Assembly: GCA_012295275.1 (NCBI GenBank)
Contig: CM022679.1
Coordinates: 13,441,415-13,505,414, forward strand
Direction of reading: 5' to 3'
Origin: Chrysomallon squamiferum
Taxonomy: Eukaryota; Mollusca; Gastropoda; Neomphalida; Peltospiridae
DNA: 64,000 nt
Numbering within the stretch: the stretch's first letter is position 1; the number at the start of each line of letters is the position of its first letter. Shown piece after piece: positions 39,623-51,231 of this stretch. The notes beneath the pieces are model-generated. The model had not been told where the DNA came from and ran no database searches. It was given only the letters and a program-made list of their open reading frames with translations. A program made the position numbers and the translations under genes.

Positions 39623-39785
39623 TGTTATATTGCAGATATAACGTTGTGATTATTTGTTATATTGCAGATATGACGCTGTGTGAATTATTTGTTATATTGC
39701 AGATATGACGTTGTGATTATTTGTTATATTGCAGATATGACGCTTGTGATTATTTGTTATATTGCAGATATGACGTTGTGATTGG
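39623..39785. repeat. five 32-35-bp tandem repeats immediately upstream of the apextrin-like gene
   Basis: Units begin at 39623, 39655, 39690, 39722 and 39755, each TGTTATATTGCAGATATGACG..GTGATTATT. The last ends about 33 bp before the ATG at 39818. Four units carry TGACG, half of a cAMP-response element. The phrase TTATATTGCAG also looks like a splice acceptor, so the array could sit in the promoter or hold the acceptor of an upstream untranslated exon. Confidence 0.85.
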
Positions 39786-39817
39786 CACAAGATTACCGGG
39801 ACTTGATTGGCTGAGCC

Positions 39818-39926
39818 ATGTTTAGAGTGGAACTTGTACGATGGTTTATTCTATCGGCATGGTGTCTTTCCAGCGTGCAAGCCGCGGCGATAGTTACAAA
39901 ATCAGCATGGACATGGAATTCAACAG
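39818..39926 (+). CDS. exon 1: signal peptide of the apextrin-like protein
   Basis: MFRVELVRWFILSAWCLSSVQA has a basic start, a hydrophobic core and an Ala-x-Ala-like end, a typical secretory signal. Only a phase-1 end at 39926 keeps the frame into exon 2, which requires the intron to begin with GC (ACAG|GCACGT). The nearby GTs give the wrong phase or very poor donors. Confidence 0.7.
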
Positions 39927-42900
39927 GCACGTACAACTTACGTTTTTCTTCTTCTTCTTTTACTTTGTCTCGTCTTCGTCTTCGTCTTATAAAGGGAATC
40001 AATGTAAAACACAAAAGTTGTTTTTTCCCTTTAACTCTTAAAAACATACTTAGATGAGGAATGATAAAAAAAAAAAAAAATGCGTACATAAACGTAAATA
40101 CATACAAGTACATCCAGACATATGTACATAATACACGCACATATACATCTAAATGGTGATTATAAGTAGTAAAAAAAAACCCCCAAAACCAACACCTAAT
40201 ATTAAACTCTCTTTGTTAGGAAATCAAGTTCTCAATATTCAGAATAAAAAAAATGAAAACTTGAAGATTAATATGAAATACTATAATATTACGAGCTTTG
40301 TGTTTCACTAAACCCATGAAAACAAACAAACAAACAAACAAAAACAAAAAAATAAAAAAATAAAAAAATAAAAAAAAAAAATTAATAAATAAAAATTAAA
40401 TAAATAAATGAAATACTTGCAGGCGATCAGTGCAGACCAATGATATGCTCCTGCTACATGAACGGGGTTTACTACGACGAGGGGGACGAATGGAATGACC
40501 CCGAAGACCCGTGTATTAGATACAGATGTTTGCAGAATGGATTTTACAAACCCATTCAAACTGGTAACCTGTTATAATTTCATACCTCTTCATTTTCCTT
40601 TCTTTCTTTCCTTTTTTTTTTGTTTTGTTTGACACATTTTATTTTTTTTTTTTTCTTTTTTCTTTCTTTCTTTTATTTTAGTTAATTAATTAAATAATTA
40701 TTTTTGTATTTACTTATTTATTTACTTTATTTATTTACTTACTTTCTTTCTTACTTATTTATATACTTTCTGTATTAATTAATTAATTCAATGATTTATT
40801 TATTATAATTATTTAATTAATTAATTTACCTTATTTATTAATTAATTACATTATTTATTTATTTTTTTATTATTTTTTAACATTTATAATTGGTACTTAA
40901 TTTAACGTTTCTAATTAAATATATGTTTTCAATGACAGGTTGCAATTTCAAAGGTGTGTGTAAGAAACACAATGAAACTTGGTCTGAGGGATGCTTTACT
41001 TATCACTGTGAGAAGAAAAAGGGAGACTGGAGATATACTCTGATACAACCAGGTAGCTTTTAAATAAAATACTCAAATTTACTATCATTCCGTAACAGAC
41101 ACACACGGACGCTCGCACCTACACACATATACATGTACACATATGCGCGCACACACGCACGAACACACACATACATGCCTATAAAAGCACGCACACAGAC
41201 ACATTCCTACACATATATACATACAAACATACACACGCATATATACTAATGTATATATAGAAACACATATCTAGACATATATGTACACACACACACACAC
41301 ACATGCACACATACATATAGTACATGTACAAAAATGTGTATATAAATACAAATACATTTTGTTTTTGAGACTGATCTTTATATTCACAAAATATAGTACA
41401 TACACAAAAATGTATATATAAATACAAATACATTTTGTTTTTGAGACTGATCTTTATATTCACAAAATCGTATCAGCTAATCGTTATTGTTGAACAGTAG
41501 AATCATTTTCTTCATTACAAAAACAAAAATGTTTCAGTTCTTTTATATAATATAAATAATAAGAAACAGAGACGTTTTCATTTCACATTAAAAATTCAAG
41601 ACTAAATAAAAACGTGAAATAACATTATCTATTAAGTAAGAGAAATATAATTTTGTTCTAATACCTGTAATAAATACGAAATAAAATAACTGAAACTGAA
41701 ACTGATCTATATATATACTGAACACATGAAAAATGTTTCACTTTCCTTAACATTTTTGTTCAGTATATTTAAAATACACTGTGTTCCGCAGGTTGTGCAA
41801 CTCGTAAAGGTGACTGTCTGCAGGTTGGGGAGAGGTACGTGGAGCTGTGTGACACGTACGAGTGTCAGATAGTTGGTTCCTGCTATACTTTAGTAAAAGT
41901 GAAATCAGGTAAGTGTGCGTAAACTGAGTTCTGCATGCGTCCATGTGCTTGTTATTTGTCAACCAATTAACTAGAATACGTCCAGGTGATCGTTATTTGT
42001 CAACCAATAATCTAAAATACGTTCCGCTTACGTCCAAGTGCTTGTTATTTGTCAACAAATAATCTAAAATACGTTCCGCATACGTTCAAGTGCTTGTTAT
42101 TTTTCAACAAATAATCTAAAATACGTTCTGCATACATCCAAGTGCTTGTTATTTGTCAACAAATAATCTAAAATACGTTCCGCATACGTCCAAGTGCTTG
42201 TTGTTTGTCAACAAATAATCTAAAATACGTTCCGCATACGTCCAAGTGTTTGTTATTTATCAACATACAATCTAAAATCCATCGAAGTGGTTGTTAATTA
42301 TCAATAAATAATCTAAAACACGTTCTGCATACGTCCAAGTGCTTGTTATTTGTCAACAAATAATCTAAAATACGTTCCGCATACGTCCAAGTGCTTGTTA
42401 TTTGTCAACAAATAATCTAAAATACGTTCTGCATACATCCAAGTGCTTGTTATTTGTCAACAAATAATCTAAAATACGTTCCGCATACGTCCAAGTGTTT
42501 GTTATTTATCAACATACAATCTAAAATCCATCGAAGTGGTTGTTAATTGTCAACAAATAATCCAAAACACGACCAAATGATTGTTATTTATCAAGAAATA
42601 ATCTAAAATACGTTCTCCATACATCTAAGTTCTTGTTATTTGTCAACAAATAACCTAAAATACGTCCAAGAGATTGTTATTTGTCAACAAATTATCTAAA
42701 ATACGTCTGCATAAAAGTACGTCAAAAAATACCTTCTGCATTGTCCAATTTTGTTATTTGTCAACATGCAATCTAAAATACCTTCTGCATACGTCCAAGT
42801 GTTTGTTATTTGTCAACATGCAATCTAAAATACCTTCTGCATACGTCCAAGTGTTTGTTATTTGTCAACATGCAATCTAAAATACCTTCTGCATACGTCC

Positions 42901-45159
42901 AAGTGTTTGTTATTTGTCAACATGCAATCTAAAATACCTTCTGCATACGTCCAAGTGTTTGTTATTTGTCAACATGCAATCTAAAATACCTTCTGCATAC
43001 GTCCAAGTGTTTGTTATTTGTCAACATGCAATCTAAAATACCTTCTGCATACGTCCAAGTGTTTGTTATTTGTCAACATGCAATCTAAAATACCTTCTGC
43101 ATACGTCCAAGTGTTTGTTATTTGTCAACATGTCCAAGTGTTTGTTATTTGTCAACATGCAATCTAAAATACCTTCTGCATACGTCCAAGTGTTTGTTAT
43201 TTGTCAACATCCAGTTTAAAATACCTTCTGCATACGTCCAAGTGTTTGTTATTAGTCAACATACAATCTAAAATACGTTCTGAATACGTCCAAGTGTTTG
43301 TTATTAGTCAACATGCAATCTAAAATATGTTCTGAATACGTCCAAGTGTTTGTTATTAGTCAACATGCAATCTAAAATATGTTCTGAATACGTCCAAGTG
43401 CTTATTAGTTGCCAACAGATTATCTAAAATATATCGAAGTGCTTGTTAATTGTCAACAAATAATCTATAAACGTTCTGCACACGTCCAAGTTCTTGCTTT
43501 ATTTGTTACGGTCACCAGCCTTTGGTAATAATAAAGTATGATGATAACATAACAAGCACGTGAGAATGCATGTCGGCTAAATATTCCGGTTGTTTCGTCA
43601 CGTCATTTCGTTCAGAGATACTGCGTCTTTCCAGTGATATTTCTACAAACGAAATGATGTCACGAAAACATAGGGAATGTTAACCTACGCGCATCTTCAT
43701 AAAACTGTTATTGTGTAATCATAAAACAATACACAGATTTATAAATAAGTTCAATCTTAATACATTGAAAATATTCCGATAGATCAAATTATAATATGCA
43801 TATACCTGTTGTATTCTGCATCAAAAGTAAATCAGATTTATTTGAAGTTTTTTTTTTTTTTTTTTTTTTTCAGTCTCTAGTGTTTTAAATATCTGAATTG
43901 TAAACTGTTGTCACTGTTTATGTATTTTAAGGGTGCAAAGCAAAGAACGACGTCTGCATGCCTGTTTACAGCTTCTGGCACGACGAATGCGCTGTCTATC
44001 AGTGTAAACTGGACAAAGGAAAAAGCAAATCAATAATACAAACTCACTCTCATGGTAAAAAAAACCCCCAAAACAACAACAAAAACAACAAACAAAAAAA
44101 AAACCCAAACGAAAATCAGTTTTAAAAATTACACCATCCATATTTTAGTAGCTATAATTATGTTTGTTTGTTAGTATATTTTAGTTTACTTGACATTCAG
44201 TATCAAATGTTATTTTAATTTTTTTTATTTTATTTATCATACTATACGGTACGATACCATATGATAAGAAACTACACGATAATATACGATTCCTTGCTGT
44301 CTATTCTATGCTACTCTACACTGCATTACATGACACTAAACATTATTACACTATATTAAACTATACTGTGCTATGCTTCACTACACTGTACTACACTATA
44401 CTGTACTATGCTATGCTATACTATACTAAGCTATACTGTACTATACCATACTATACTGTATTACACTATACTATTCTTAGAAAAAAAAAATATTTTAATA
44501 TTTATTTTTCTTCTTCTTTTTTTCTTTTATTATTTTCTTTTCTTTTATTTTTATTGAATTTTTCATTTATAATTTATTTATAATTATTTTTAATGTTACG
44601 TCATGTAAATAGTATGAGATTTTTTTTTTTTTAATTGAAAACGTCACATCTTTTTTCTTTCTTTTCACGTCAGACGTCATGGTTTGGCCGAGAGGCGAGT
44701 ACGCGCTTTTGGAAACTGTCCACGGCTGCCCTACGCTTTACGAGCAGTTCTGGAAAGAGGGATTCCACGAACACTGGGGCGATGGTCACAATGACTATTC
44801 TTACGAATACGATTTAAAGGGAAACAAAAGTGAATTAATGATGCAACATTACTTCTGCGTGCACGACGAGCTCAACGACACTGGTTTGATTCCTGTCTAC
44901 CAGACGTACTGGGAAGAAGGAAAGTACTGCATTTTGGCCTACAATGGAACATGCCCTAAAGGTAACCTTTTTGTTGTTGTTGTTGTTGTTTTTTTTTTTT
45001 TTTTATTTTTGTTTCTTTGTTTGAACACAGGGCCCAGTAAAGCTATATATTTTGTAACTATACATGAACGCTTTGTCTGTTGTTCATGGTACTTCAAACA
45101 CTAGTATAAAATTGAACCTAGAAGTCAAAGCCATGGAAATTATTTGAAATGTGACGCTG

Positions 45160-45227
<68 letters not shown>

Positions 45228-46949
45228 AATAAATAAATAAATAAAAATTATAATATAAAAATTAACCTTTTGTATCTAACCCTGTTGACAGAAATAAAAA
45301 TGTATACTTTATTAATAAATAATGTATTTGATTCTTGATTCTGTTCATGATTAATCAACTTGGTCTCTTTGTTGTTTGCTGCTATAGCCAATGTATTGTG
45401 ACTGGTTTTTCAATATAATGTTTTCCCGCCTATGGGATGGTGCACCTATATAACCCCTGACTGCAAAGAGCAGTTAATGGAGTTTTCACTATCACATAAT
45501 CATTACAGCTTTGACTGTAGTTTTATCTATTTATAGTTTAGTTTAGTTTTGTTTAGTTTAGTTCAGTTTATTTATTTATTATTTATTTTAAAAAACAAAG
45601 CAAACAAACAAAAAAATATATGCGTATATGTATATATATATTTTATATATTGTGTACTTGTATCTCTATCTATATGAATGTATATATTTATTTATTTATT
45701 ATTAATGCTTTTTATTATTATTATTATTTTTAATAATAATTAAACACTTTGTAGAAGATATAGTAATATTTTGACCATAAGCCTTTATTATTATTACTAC
45801 TATATGTATTTGTTAGATTATTTATTTACTTATTTGTTTATTTTTTATTTGTTTATGTTATGAAAAATCTGTGAAGCCACGTGAAATAATGTATAACCAA
45901 ATGTTTTATTCAATAACAAACTGTATACATAACCATTATGCTTGTTAGACAAATCCACAATCGGAAACATATGGTGTAAATCAGTATATGCTTGAAGTTC
46001 ACGTCGATCACGTTTCTATAAAACTACATTCATATTTGGCAAGTCATTGTGTTAGCGTCTCAAAAAAAAACAAAAACAGAAAGATAGAAGAAAAAAGAAC
46101 AGAAAGAAGGAATTTAAAGAAATGATGATGATCATGATAAATAAATAAATAAATTAATTAATAATAATAATAATCATATTAATATCTAAGTCTCATAATT
46201 CTAAATTGTTTTATTCGTTTCTTTAACCGTCAATTTTTAATTAATAATAATAATACAAAATATATATATAAAAAAATAGAAATTGGTGCATAGAATACAG
46301 TTTAAAAATATCTGGAAGCCGCCATGTTTTTTTTTTTTTTTTTTTTAAATAAAGATGTTCTTGCGCACAATGCGGACACATTTTCTTTCAGTGTTGCAGA
46401 GTTATCAATCCGCCATGTACGCGATTATCTGACCATTTTTTATTATAATTTATTTATTTATTTATTTTATTACTGTTGTTGTTATTATAATTATTAATAT
46501 TATAATATAAGTAACCCTTTAAAAGTATAGTAATATATATAAATAAAATAAACTTAAATATGTTTGACAAATAAGTGTTAATAATAAAACAATTAAAAAA
46601 GATATAAATAAATAAATAAGTAAATAAGTAAATAAATAATACAATATATAAAATTGAAGGTTTCCAAGAGGGGATGGTCATAATGGCGGATGAATCGAAA
46701 AATGAAACTAACACGACGTGGGGCACGCTACCTGATGGTGTTTTCAACAACCTTACGACAACTCTCTACTTCTGCTGTCGTTATGATGGTGAAATCAAAA
46801 AACCAATAGTTCTGCCTTCCCGACATCCTTTTGCATTATTCATGGCGGCCAATGAAAGCAAATGCCAAGAAGTCAGAGGTAAAAAAAGATTATGTTTTTA
46901 CTTGAAAATTCATATTTTATTTATTTGATTTGATTTGATTTGATCTGAT

Positions 46950-46980
<31 letters not shown>

Positions 46981-48560
46981 TTATTATTATTATTTGATGA
47001 CAATTTTGATTATATCTAATAACAGCAGCAACAACAACAACAACAACAACATCTATACAGTTTTATGGGCATACATTTATAATCGTATAATAATTATACC
47101 TATTATTAGCTTCATTCTCATCCATTTTAATAAATATCAGCATCATTATCAGTAACATCCTTTTAATAATTGTTTTGTTTTTAATCACTTCAAAAATAAT
47201 TCAACTTTCAGGAATGACCTACAAAATAGAATTCTTCAGCCATGACGACCTCAACAACGGCACTTTGAGAGAGCTGCATGGTGCTCTGCCTTCCATCAAA
47301 ACTGCAGACGACAACACACTTATATACGTCTGTTACTACTCGCCTGTTATGTGTGGTGTGTAGCCTCTCTCAAAGCTATTCATTTTTAATTTTTTAATGA
47401 TATAACTATTTTGCAGTTTGTTACAAAAATTAATTTTAAGTTTAGGTATAATGACAGTATATCAAGAAACAAATAAAGAAGCATAAAAATAAATAAATAA
47501 ATAAATAATTTTTTCAAACTATAAATGACATCAGATAAGCCTTTACTCCCATGCATTTTAAACTTACAGTCAGTTTATGAATATATATTAAGGAATTCAA
47601 ATTATTTTTTATTTTTTATTTTTATTTTTATAAGGATGTGTCAATGGCGATGAAAATTTTGTAGCAGTCAATGACATCATTGAAAAGTCATGTGTCAAGT
47701 ACCAGTGTTTTGAAATGAATTTTCGACCAGAGTTCATTATACTTGAAGGAGGTTAGTATAATTATTCAGTAGTTAAAGAATACACGCAAGCTTCAGAAGC
47801 AATAGTCCATAGGATCAATTCTACTCAGTCCTTCTATGGATCTATTTTCCATTTTAGCCAGTTCCCCATGACTGGTTTTTAAAAGGTAGTGGTTATGTAT
47901 TTTCCAGTTTATGGGAGAATACGTAGCAAAACAATTCCTTGGCAAGCATAATGGTGGCAACAGGTTTTGTTTCTAATATCATCAGGAAAAAACCCATAAT
48001 AAAATAAAATAAACTTGATTATGTTTGACACTTAATAACTGTTAATAATAAAATCATTTGAAAAAGATATAAATAAATAAATAAATAAAACAATAAATAA
48101 AACAATAAATAAATAATAATAATAAAAATAATCATCATTCATTCATTCATTTGTAACTAACTGTTACTGCGCCGACAACGCCAACAAAGATGATGAAACG
48201 GGTAATTACACAAAAAAGATGATGATGATGATGATGATGATGATTATCAACAAAAACAATGCTAGAAACAAAAATTTATAATAATTATAACAGGGCTGAT
48301 TATGACGGTAGGGGTGATGGTGGTAAACCATTATGTTTTAAGCATATATTTCCAGGTTGTAAAATTGAGGGCAAAGATCAGTGTGTGGCTGAAAATGAAA
48401 CATGGGTGGAGAAACATGGTGAGGCTTGCTTTACCAAGCAGTGTGTACGTCATACAGACAATACAACCGGTCACGTCTCATTTGTGGTGATCACCATCCT
48501 TAAAGGTAACTGTTTCTTTTCATTAGTGATGTTGCTGCCATTAGTACTTCAACTACAATG

Positions 48561-48594
<34 letters not shown>

Positions 48595-50163
48595 TTTCTA
48601 TTAATATTATTACTGTGACTGCTATTACTATGATGTCGATGACAACTTATTCCTTTTACTGCTACTACCATTACTATTACAGCTATGACAGTCACTGCTA
48701 TTTCTACTATGATGGCTATGACTACTATTCCTATTGCTGCTAATATCATTATTACCACAACTACAATGAAGATGTCTACTATATTGTTATTCCTATTACT
48801 GCTACTATCATCATTACAATTTCCTGTTATTCCTGCTTTTGTTATTAATGATATTACTACTATTACTAGTATTATAATCACTTTTACTACAACTATTGTT
48901 GTTGTTGTTTTGTTCTTTTACTTCATACTGCTATTACTACTATTGCTAATTCTACTGCAGCTACTACTGCTAATGTTACTACTAACACTATTACTGCTAT
49001 TACTGCTACTGCTAGTAATAATATGCTTTTTTTATTTTATTCAGAATGTCGCGATGGAGAATACTGTCGACCTTTGACCTACACAAAAACTCATGGTTGT
49101 TACAGTGCTCAGTGTCAGGAGAGCAACATCACTGGAGAAATAGCATTTGAGGTGACAGAGGCAGGTGTGTGTATAACAGTATTATCATACTACATACATA
49201 CACACACACCATTGGTCTCCCGAAGGGATGGAGGGAATCAGCATAACTGGTGCAAGTTAAACGAAGGGATGGTACAGAATATTTTTAGGGTACAAGAACT
49301 TTGAACAAAGTTCAAATTACTTGTATGTCAAAAATACTCCTATAAATAATTGCATCAAATGCATTAACAATTAACTAGTTTATTTCATTTGCAATTAAAT
49401 AAAATCAAAATGTCTGTTTAATTTATTATACAAAATGAAGTTCATTAAATAAATGTGTGGCAGATATTGCTGTTGTTACCAATGAATGGCAGACAAACTT
49501 GTTACAGCATGTAGCAAGACCTCTACATACATACATACATACATACATAAAAACCCCACCATTTCTTTGAAACAACAACATTAGCTTACAGTTACATAAT
49601 GTGTCAATAAAAATGAAAGGCACCTTTTGTGTTGATTCATTTTTTGTACTGACATTTAAAAGTCCAATATTTGCAACTGATTGTTACTTAATATTGCGTA
49701 ACTGTGAAACTTCAACAACAAGTAATCTTTTCGCCAAACATCTATATTTTCTCATCTTGACAGTGCAGTCAAAATAAAATAGATTGCTACCGACACCCAT
49801 GAAATGTTCTTTTGAAAATTATTATTAGTTCTATGGTATGTTTATCATATTTAATACTAGGAGTTAGAGGGTTAAGTACTAAATGCTTTACTATGCTAAA
49901 CATGGTGTAACAAAAACAAATAATAATAATAACAATAAAAAAACACACAATAACAACAGCAATGATAACAAATAACAAAGCGGTTCAAACATTTATTATT
50001 ATTAGCAATAAAAAACTTGAACTACATAACAGTGGAAGAATTATCACAAACAAACTTCAAGGATTAAAATTATATTTAAAATGATAAAACAGTATGGATT
50101 TAACATTCATTTTACACTAACATCCAACCATTTACATGTATTTTGTATTTTTATTTTTATTTA

Positions 50164-50206
<43 letters not shown>

Positions 50207-51231
50207 TATTTATTTTATTTTATTTTGCTAATTTGGCAAATAAATGATCTAACAAAACTTATAATTATATCTAAACTCTTGTTACGACACTGAAGTGATC
50301 CAACTCGTTCTCATGATGTAACGTGAGTTATGTCTGGTCTAAACTGACTGTAGTGTGTCATTCATGTTATCTTCTTTGAGTATAATGGACATTTAAATAC
50401 AATTCTAGGAAAAAAGTCACAATTTTTTAAATTAAAATTAAGAAATATATTAGAAATGAAAGATAAATGAAAAACAGGCTCTTTGATTTTAATGTTGGTG
50501 GTTTAGGCAGATGTTCCTCCCAAGAACCACAAAGAAATCCTGCCACACTCTTGCAGCTGGACATAGAGTTGATGAATCTGGCATAGAGGTGGGTTGGCAA
50601 CCACATCCTGCTGGATGATGGTGCCCACTGTTGCCAGCTCACATAGAAACCATTCAGTAATTCACCAGGTTGTGGATGGTAGTAGCCCACAAGGTTGAAG
50701 AACATATTGTTCCAACCTTCACACAAATTAATAAATTAATACAATGAATATTGTTCATGGTGGTGCAGTGAATGTTCCACAGGATAGGAGCAAACAAAAT
50801 AAGCCTATGAGTTATTTAATACCCAAGGATAGTTTGGCAGGGATTTAATCTGGTCTGTTTCTCTGGTATTTGATGATATCATTGTACAGAATTAATTTGG
50901 ATCCAAAGAAAATCTCTCTCCATGTTTGTGTAGAATTCATGTACACTCTTACAGTGAACCCTCGACATAATTATTACTGAAGCATACATTACATACTGAT
51001 AAAATGAATATTAATATGTCCATAATATATTACACATATACCATAAACAAAACTAATATGTCTACAATAATTAAATATGTTAATACTAAGTTAATTCTAC
51101 TGTTGTTCTATCAGCTTGCAGTGATGGTTATGGACACTGTATTGAAGTAGGGAAAACCATCAAGAAAGGATGTATGGAACTGAAGTGTATCAGGGAAATT
51201 TCTAAATGTGCCCTTGTTCCATTTAAAGGAG
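39818..51231 (+). CDS. secreted apextrin-like protein: cysteine modules flanking an ApeC domain (3' end open)
   Basis: ApeC domains occur in apextrin and related proteins; amphioxus members bind bacterial cell-wall components (family knowledge). Exons: 39818-39926, 40423-40563, 40939-41052, 41792-41908, 43932-44054, 44674-44961, 46660-46878, 47212-47355, 47635-47751, 48356-48505, 49045-49164, 51115-51231. Every junction is phase 1. Order: signal peptide (1-22), four cysteine modules, ApeC over exons 6-8, four more modules; about 530 residues so far. N-glycosylation sequons are frequent (NST, NET, NGT, NTT). The last exon ends in GGA G|GTGGGT; either another exon follows or the frame reads on to a stop at 51447-51449, with an implausible low-complexity tail. 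A VWC/ApeC multidomain protein is the best description; I know no named orthologue. Confidence 0.8.
40423..44054 (+). CDS. exons 2-5: four VWC-like cysteine modules before ApeC
   Basis: Each exon (40423-40563, 40939-41052, 41792-41908, 43932-44054) is a phase 1-1 unit of 38-47 codons. Exon 2 has the VWC-like phrase NGVYYDEGDEW with cysteines C-x4-C-x-C-x19-C-x4-C. Exons 3-5 share GC-x5/6-C-x10-C-x4-C followed by a cysteine-free tail of about 13-17 residues. This is about half a VWC domain, one module per exon, as expected from exon shuffling or tandem exon duplication. Confidence 0.8.
41930..43498. repeat. 52-bp minisatellite, about 30 units, in intron 4 of the apextrin-like gene
   Basis: The unit contains ATACGTCCAAGTGTTTGTTA followed by TTTGTCAACATGCAATCTAA. 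The left half uses the variant CAACAAATAATCTAAAATACG, the right half the more uniform CAACATGCAATCTAAAATACC. A block of about 249 bp is itself duplicated (compare ATCGAAGTGG at 42281 and 42530), so there is a higher-order repeat. The array begins about 20 bp after the exon 4 donor. Confidence 0.95.
44290..44480. repeat. ACTATACT-type degenerate simple repeat
   Basis: Pentanucleotide-like CTATA/CTGTA units over about 190 bp in intron 5; the Tyr/Leu-rich frame reading through it is spurious. Confidence 0.85.
44674..47355 (+). CDS. exons 6-8: ApeC (apextrin C-terminal) domain
   Basis: Exons 44674-44961, 46660-46878 and 47212-47355 encode about 217 residues. Recognisable ApeC landmarks in order: WPRGEYALLETVHGCP, FWKEGF, HYFCVHD, YWEEGKYCILAYNGTCPKGF, LPDGVFNN, LYFCCRYDG, LPSRHPFAL, KCQEV and LIYVCYYSP. 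Eight cysteines lie at the usual places (GCP, FCV, YCI, TCP, FCC, KCQ, VCY). The exon 7 acceptor (AAATTGAAG) lacks a good pyrimidine tract, but the frame and the CPKGFQEG junction require it. The exon 8 end at 47355 is set by phase: joining one codon earlier would create TGA. Confidence 0.87.
45161..45243. repeat. AAT/AAAT microsatellite
   Basis: AAT repeat passing into AAAT repeat, intron 6 of the apextrin-like gene. Confidence 0.95.
45365..45500 (+). mobile_element. possible diverged dispersed repeat of the kind common in molluscs
   Basis: The segment with TGTGACTGGTTTTTC and GGGATGGTGCACCTATATAA resembles a non-coding repeat tail (GGGATGGTGCA...TATAA) I recall from many mollusc genomes. 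A similarly diverged piece may lie at about 47850-47960 (TATGGGAGAATACGTAGC, ...TTCCTTGGCAAGCATAATGG). Recognition is from memory only and no ends were found. Confidence 0.3.
46950..46995. repeat. TTTA microsatellite
   Basis: TTTA repeat passing into TTA repeat in intron 7 of the apextrin-like gene, just after GATTT repeats. Confidence 0.9.
47635..51231 (+). CDS. exons 9-12: four cysteine modules after ApeC
   Basis: Exons 47635-47751, 48356-48505, 49045-49164 and 51115-51231 repeat the module seen before ApeC. Module 9 is C-x6-F-x10-C-x4-C (second cysteine replaced by Phe). Module 10 is C-x7-C-x14-C-x4-C, longer by four residues. Module 11 is C-x5-C-x10-C-x4-C and module 12 C-x6-C-x10-C-x4-C plus one further cysteine. 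All have strong splice sites and phase 1 borders. The last exon ends the part that can be followed; no further module is visible on the plus strand to 64,000. Confidence 0.78.
48557..49030. repeat. CTA/ACT trinucleotide-rich block
   Basis: ACT repeats at 48557-48596 followed by 400 bp of imperfect CTA/CTG/ATT trinucleotides, in intron 10. They open long low-complexity frames on both strands (Thr/Ile, Leu, Ser/Asn) with no gene. Confidence 0.85.
50163..50210. repeat. ATT microsatellite
   Basis: TTATTATT repeat in the long intron 11 of the apextrin-like gene. Confidence 0.9.

Noticed and set aside
42674-42880. Repeat-protein-like open frame
   Set aside because: It reads through 52-bp units, which change frame each unit, and soon stops.
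48549-49077. Open frames rich in Thr/Ile, Leu and Ser/Asn
   Set aside because: Produced by imperfect CTA/ATT trinucleotides in intron 10 of the apextrin-like gene.
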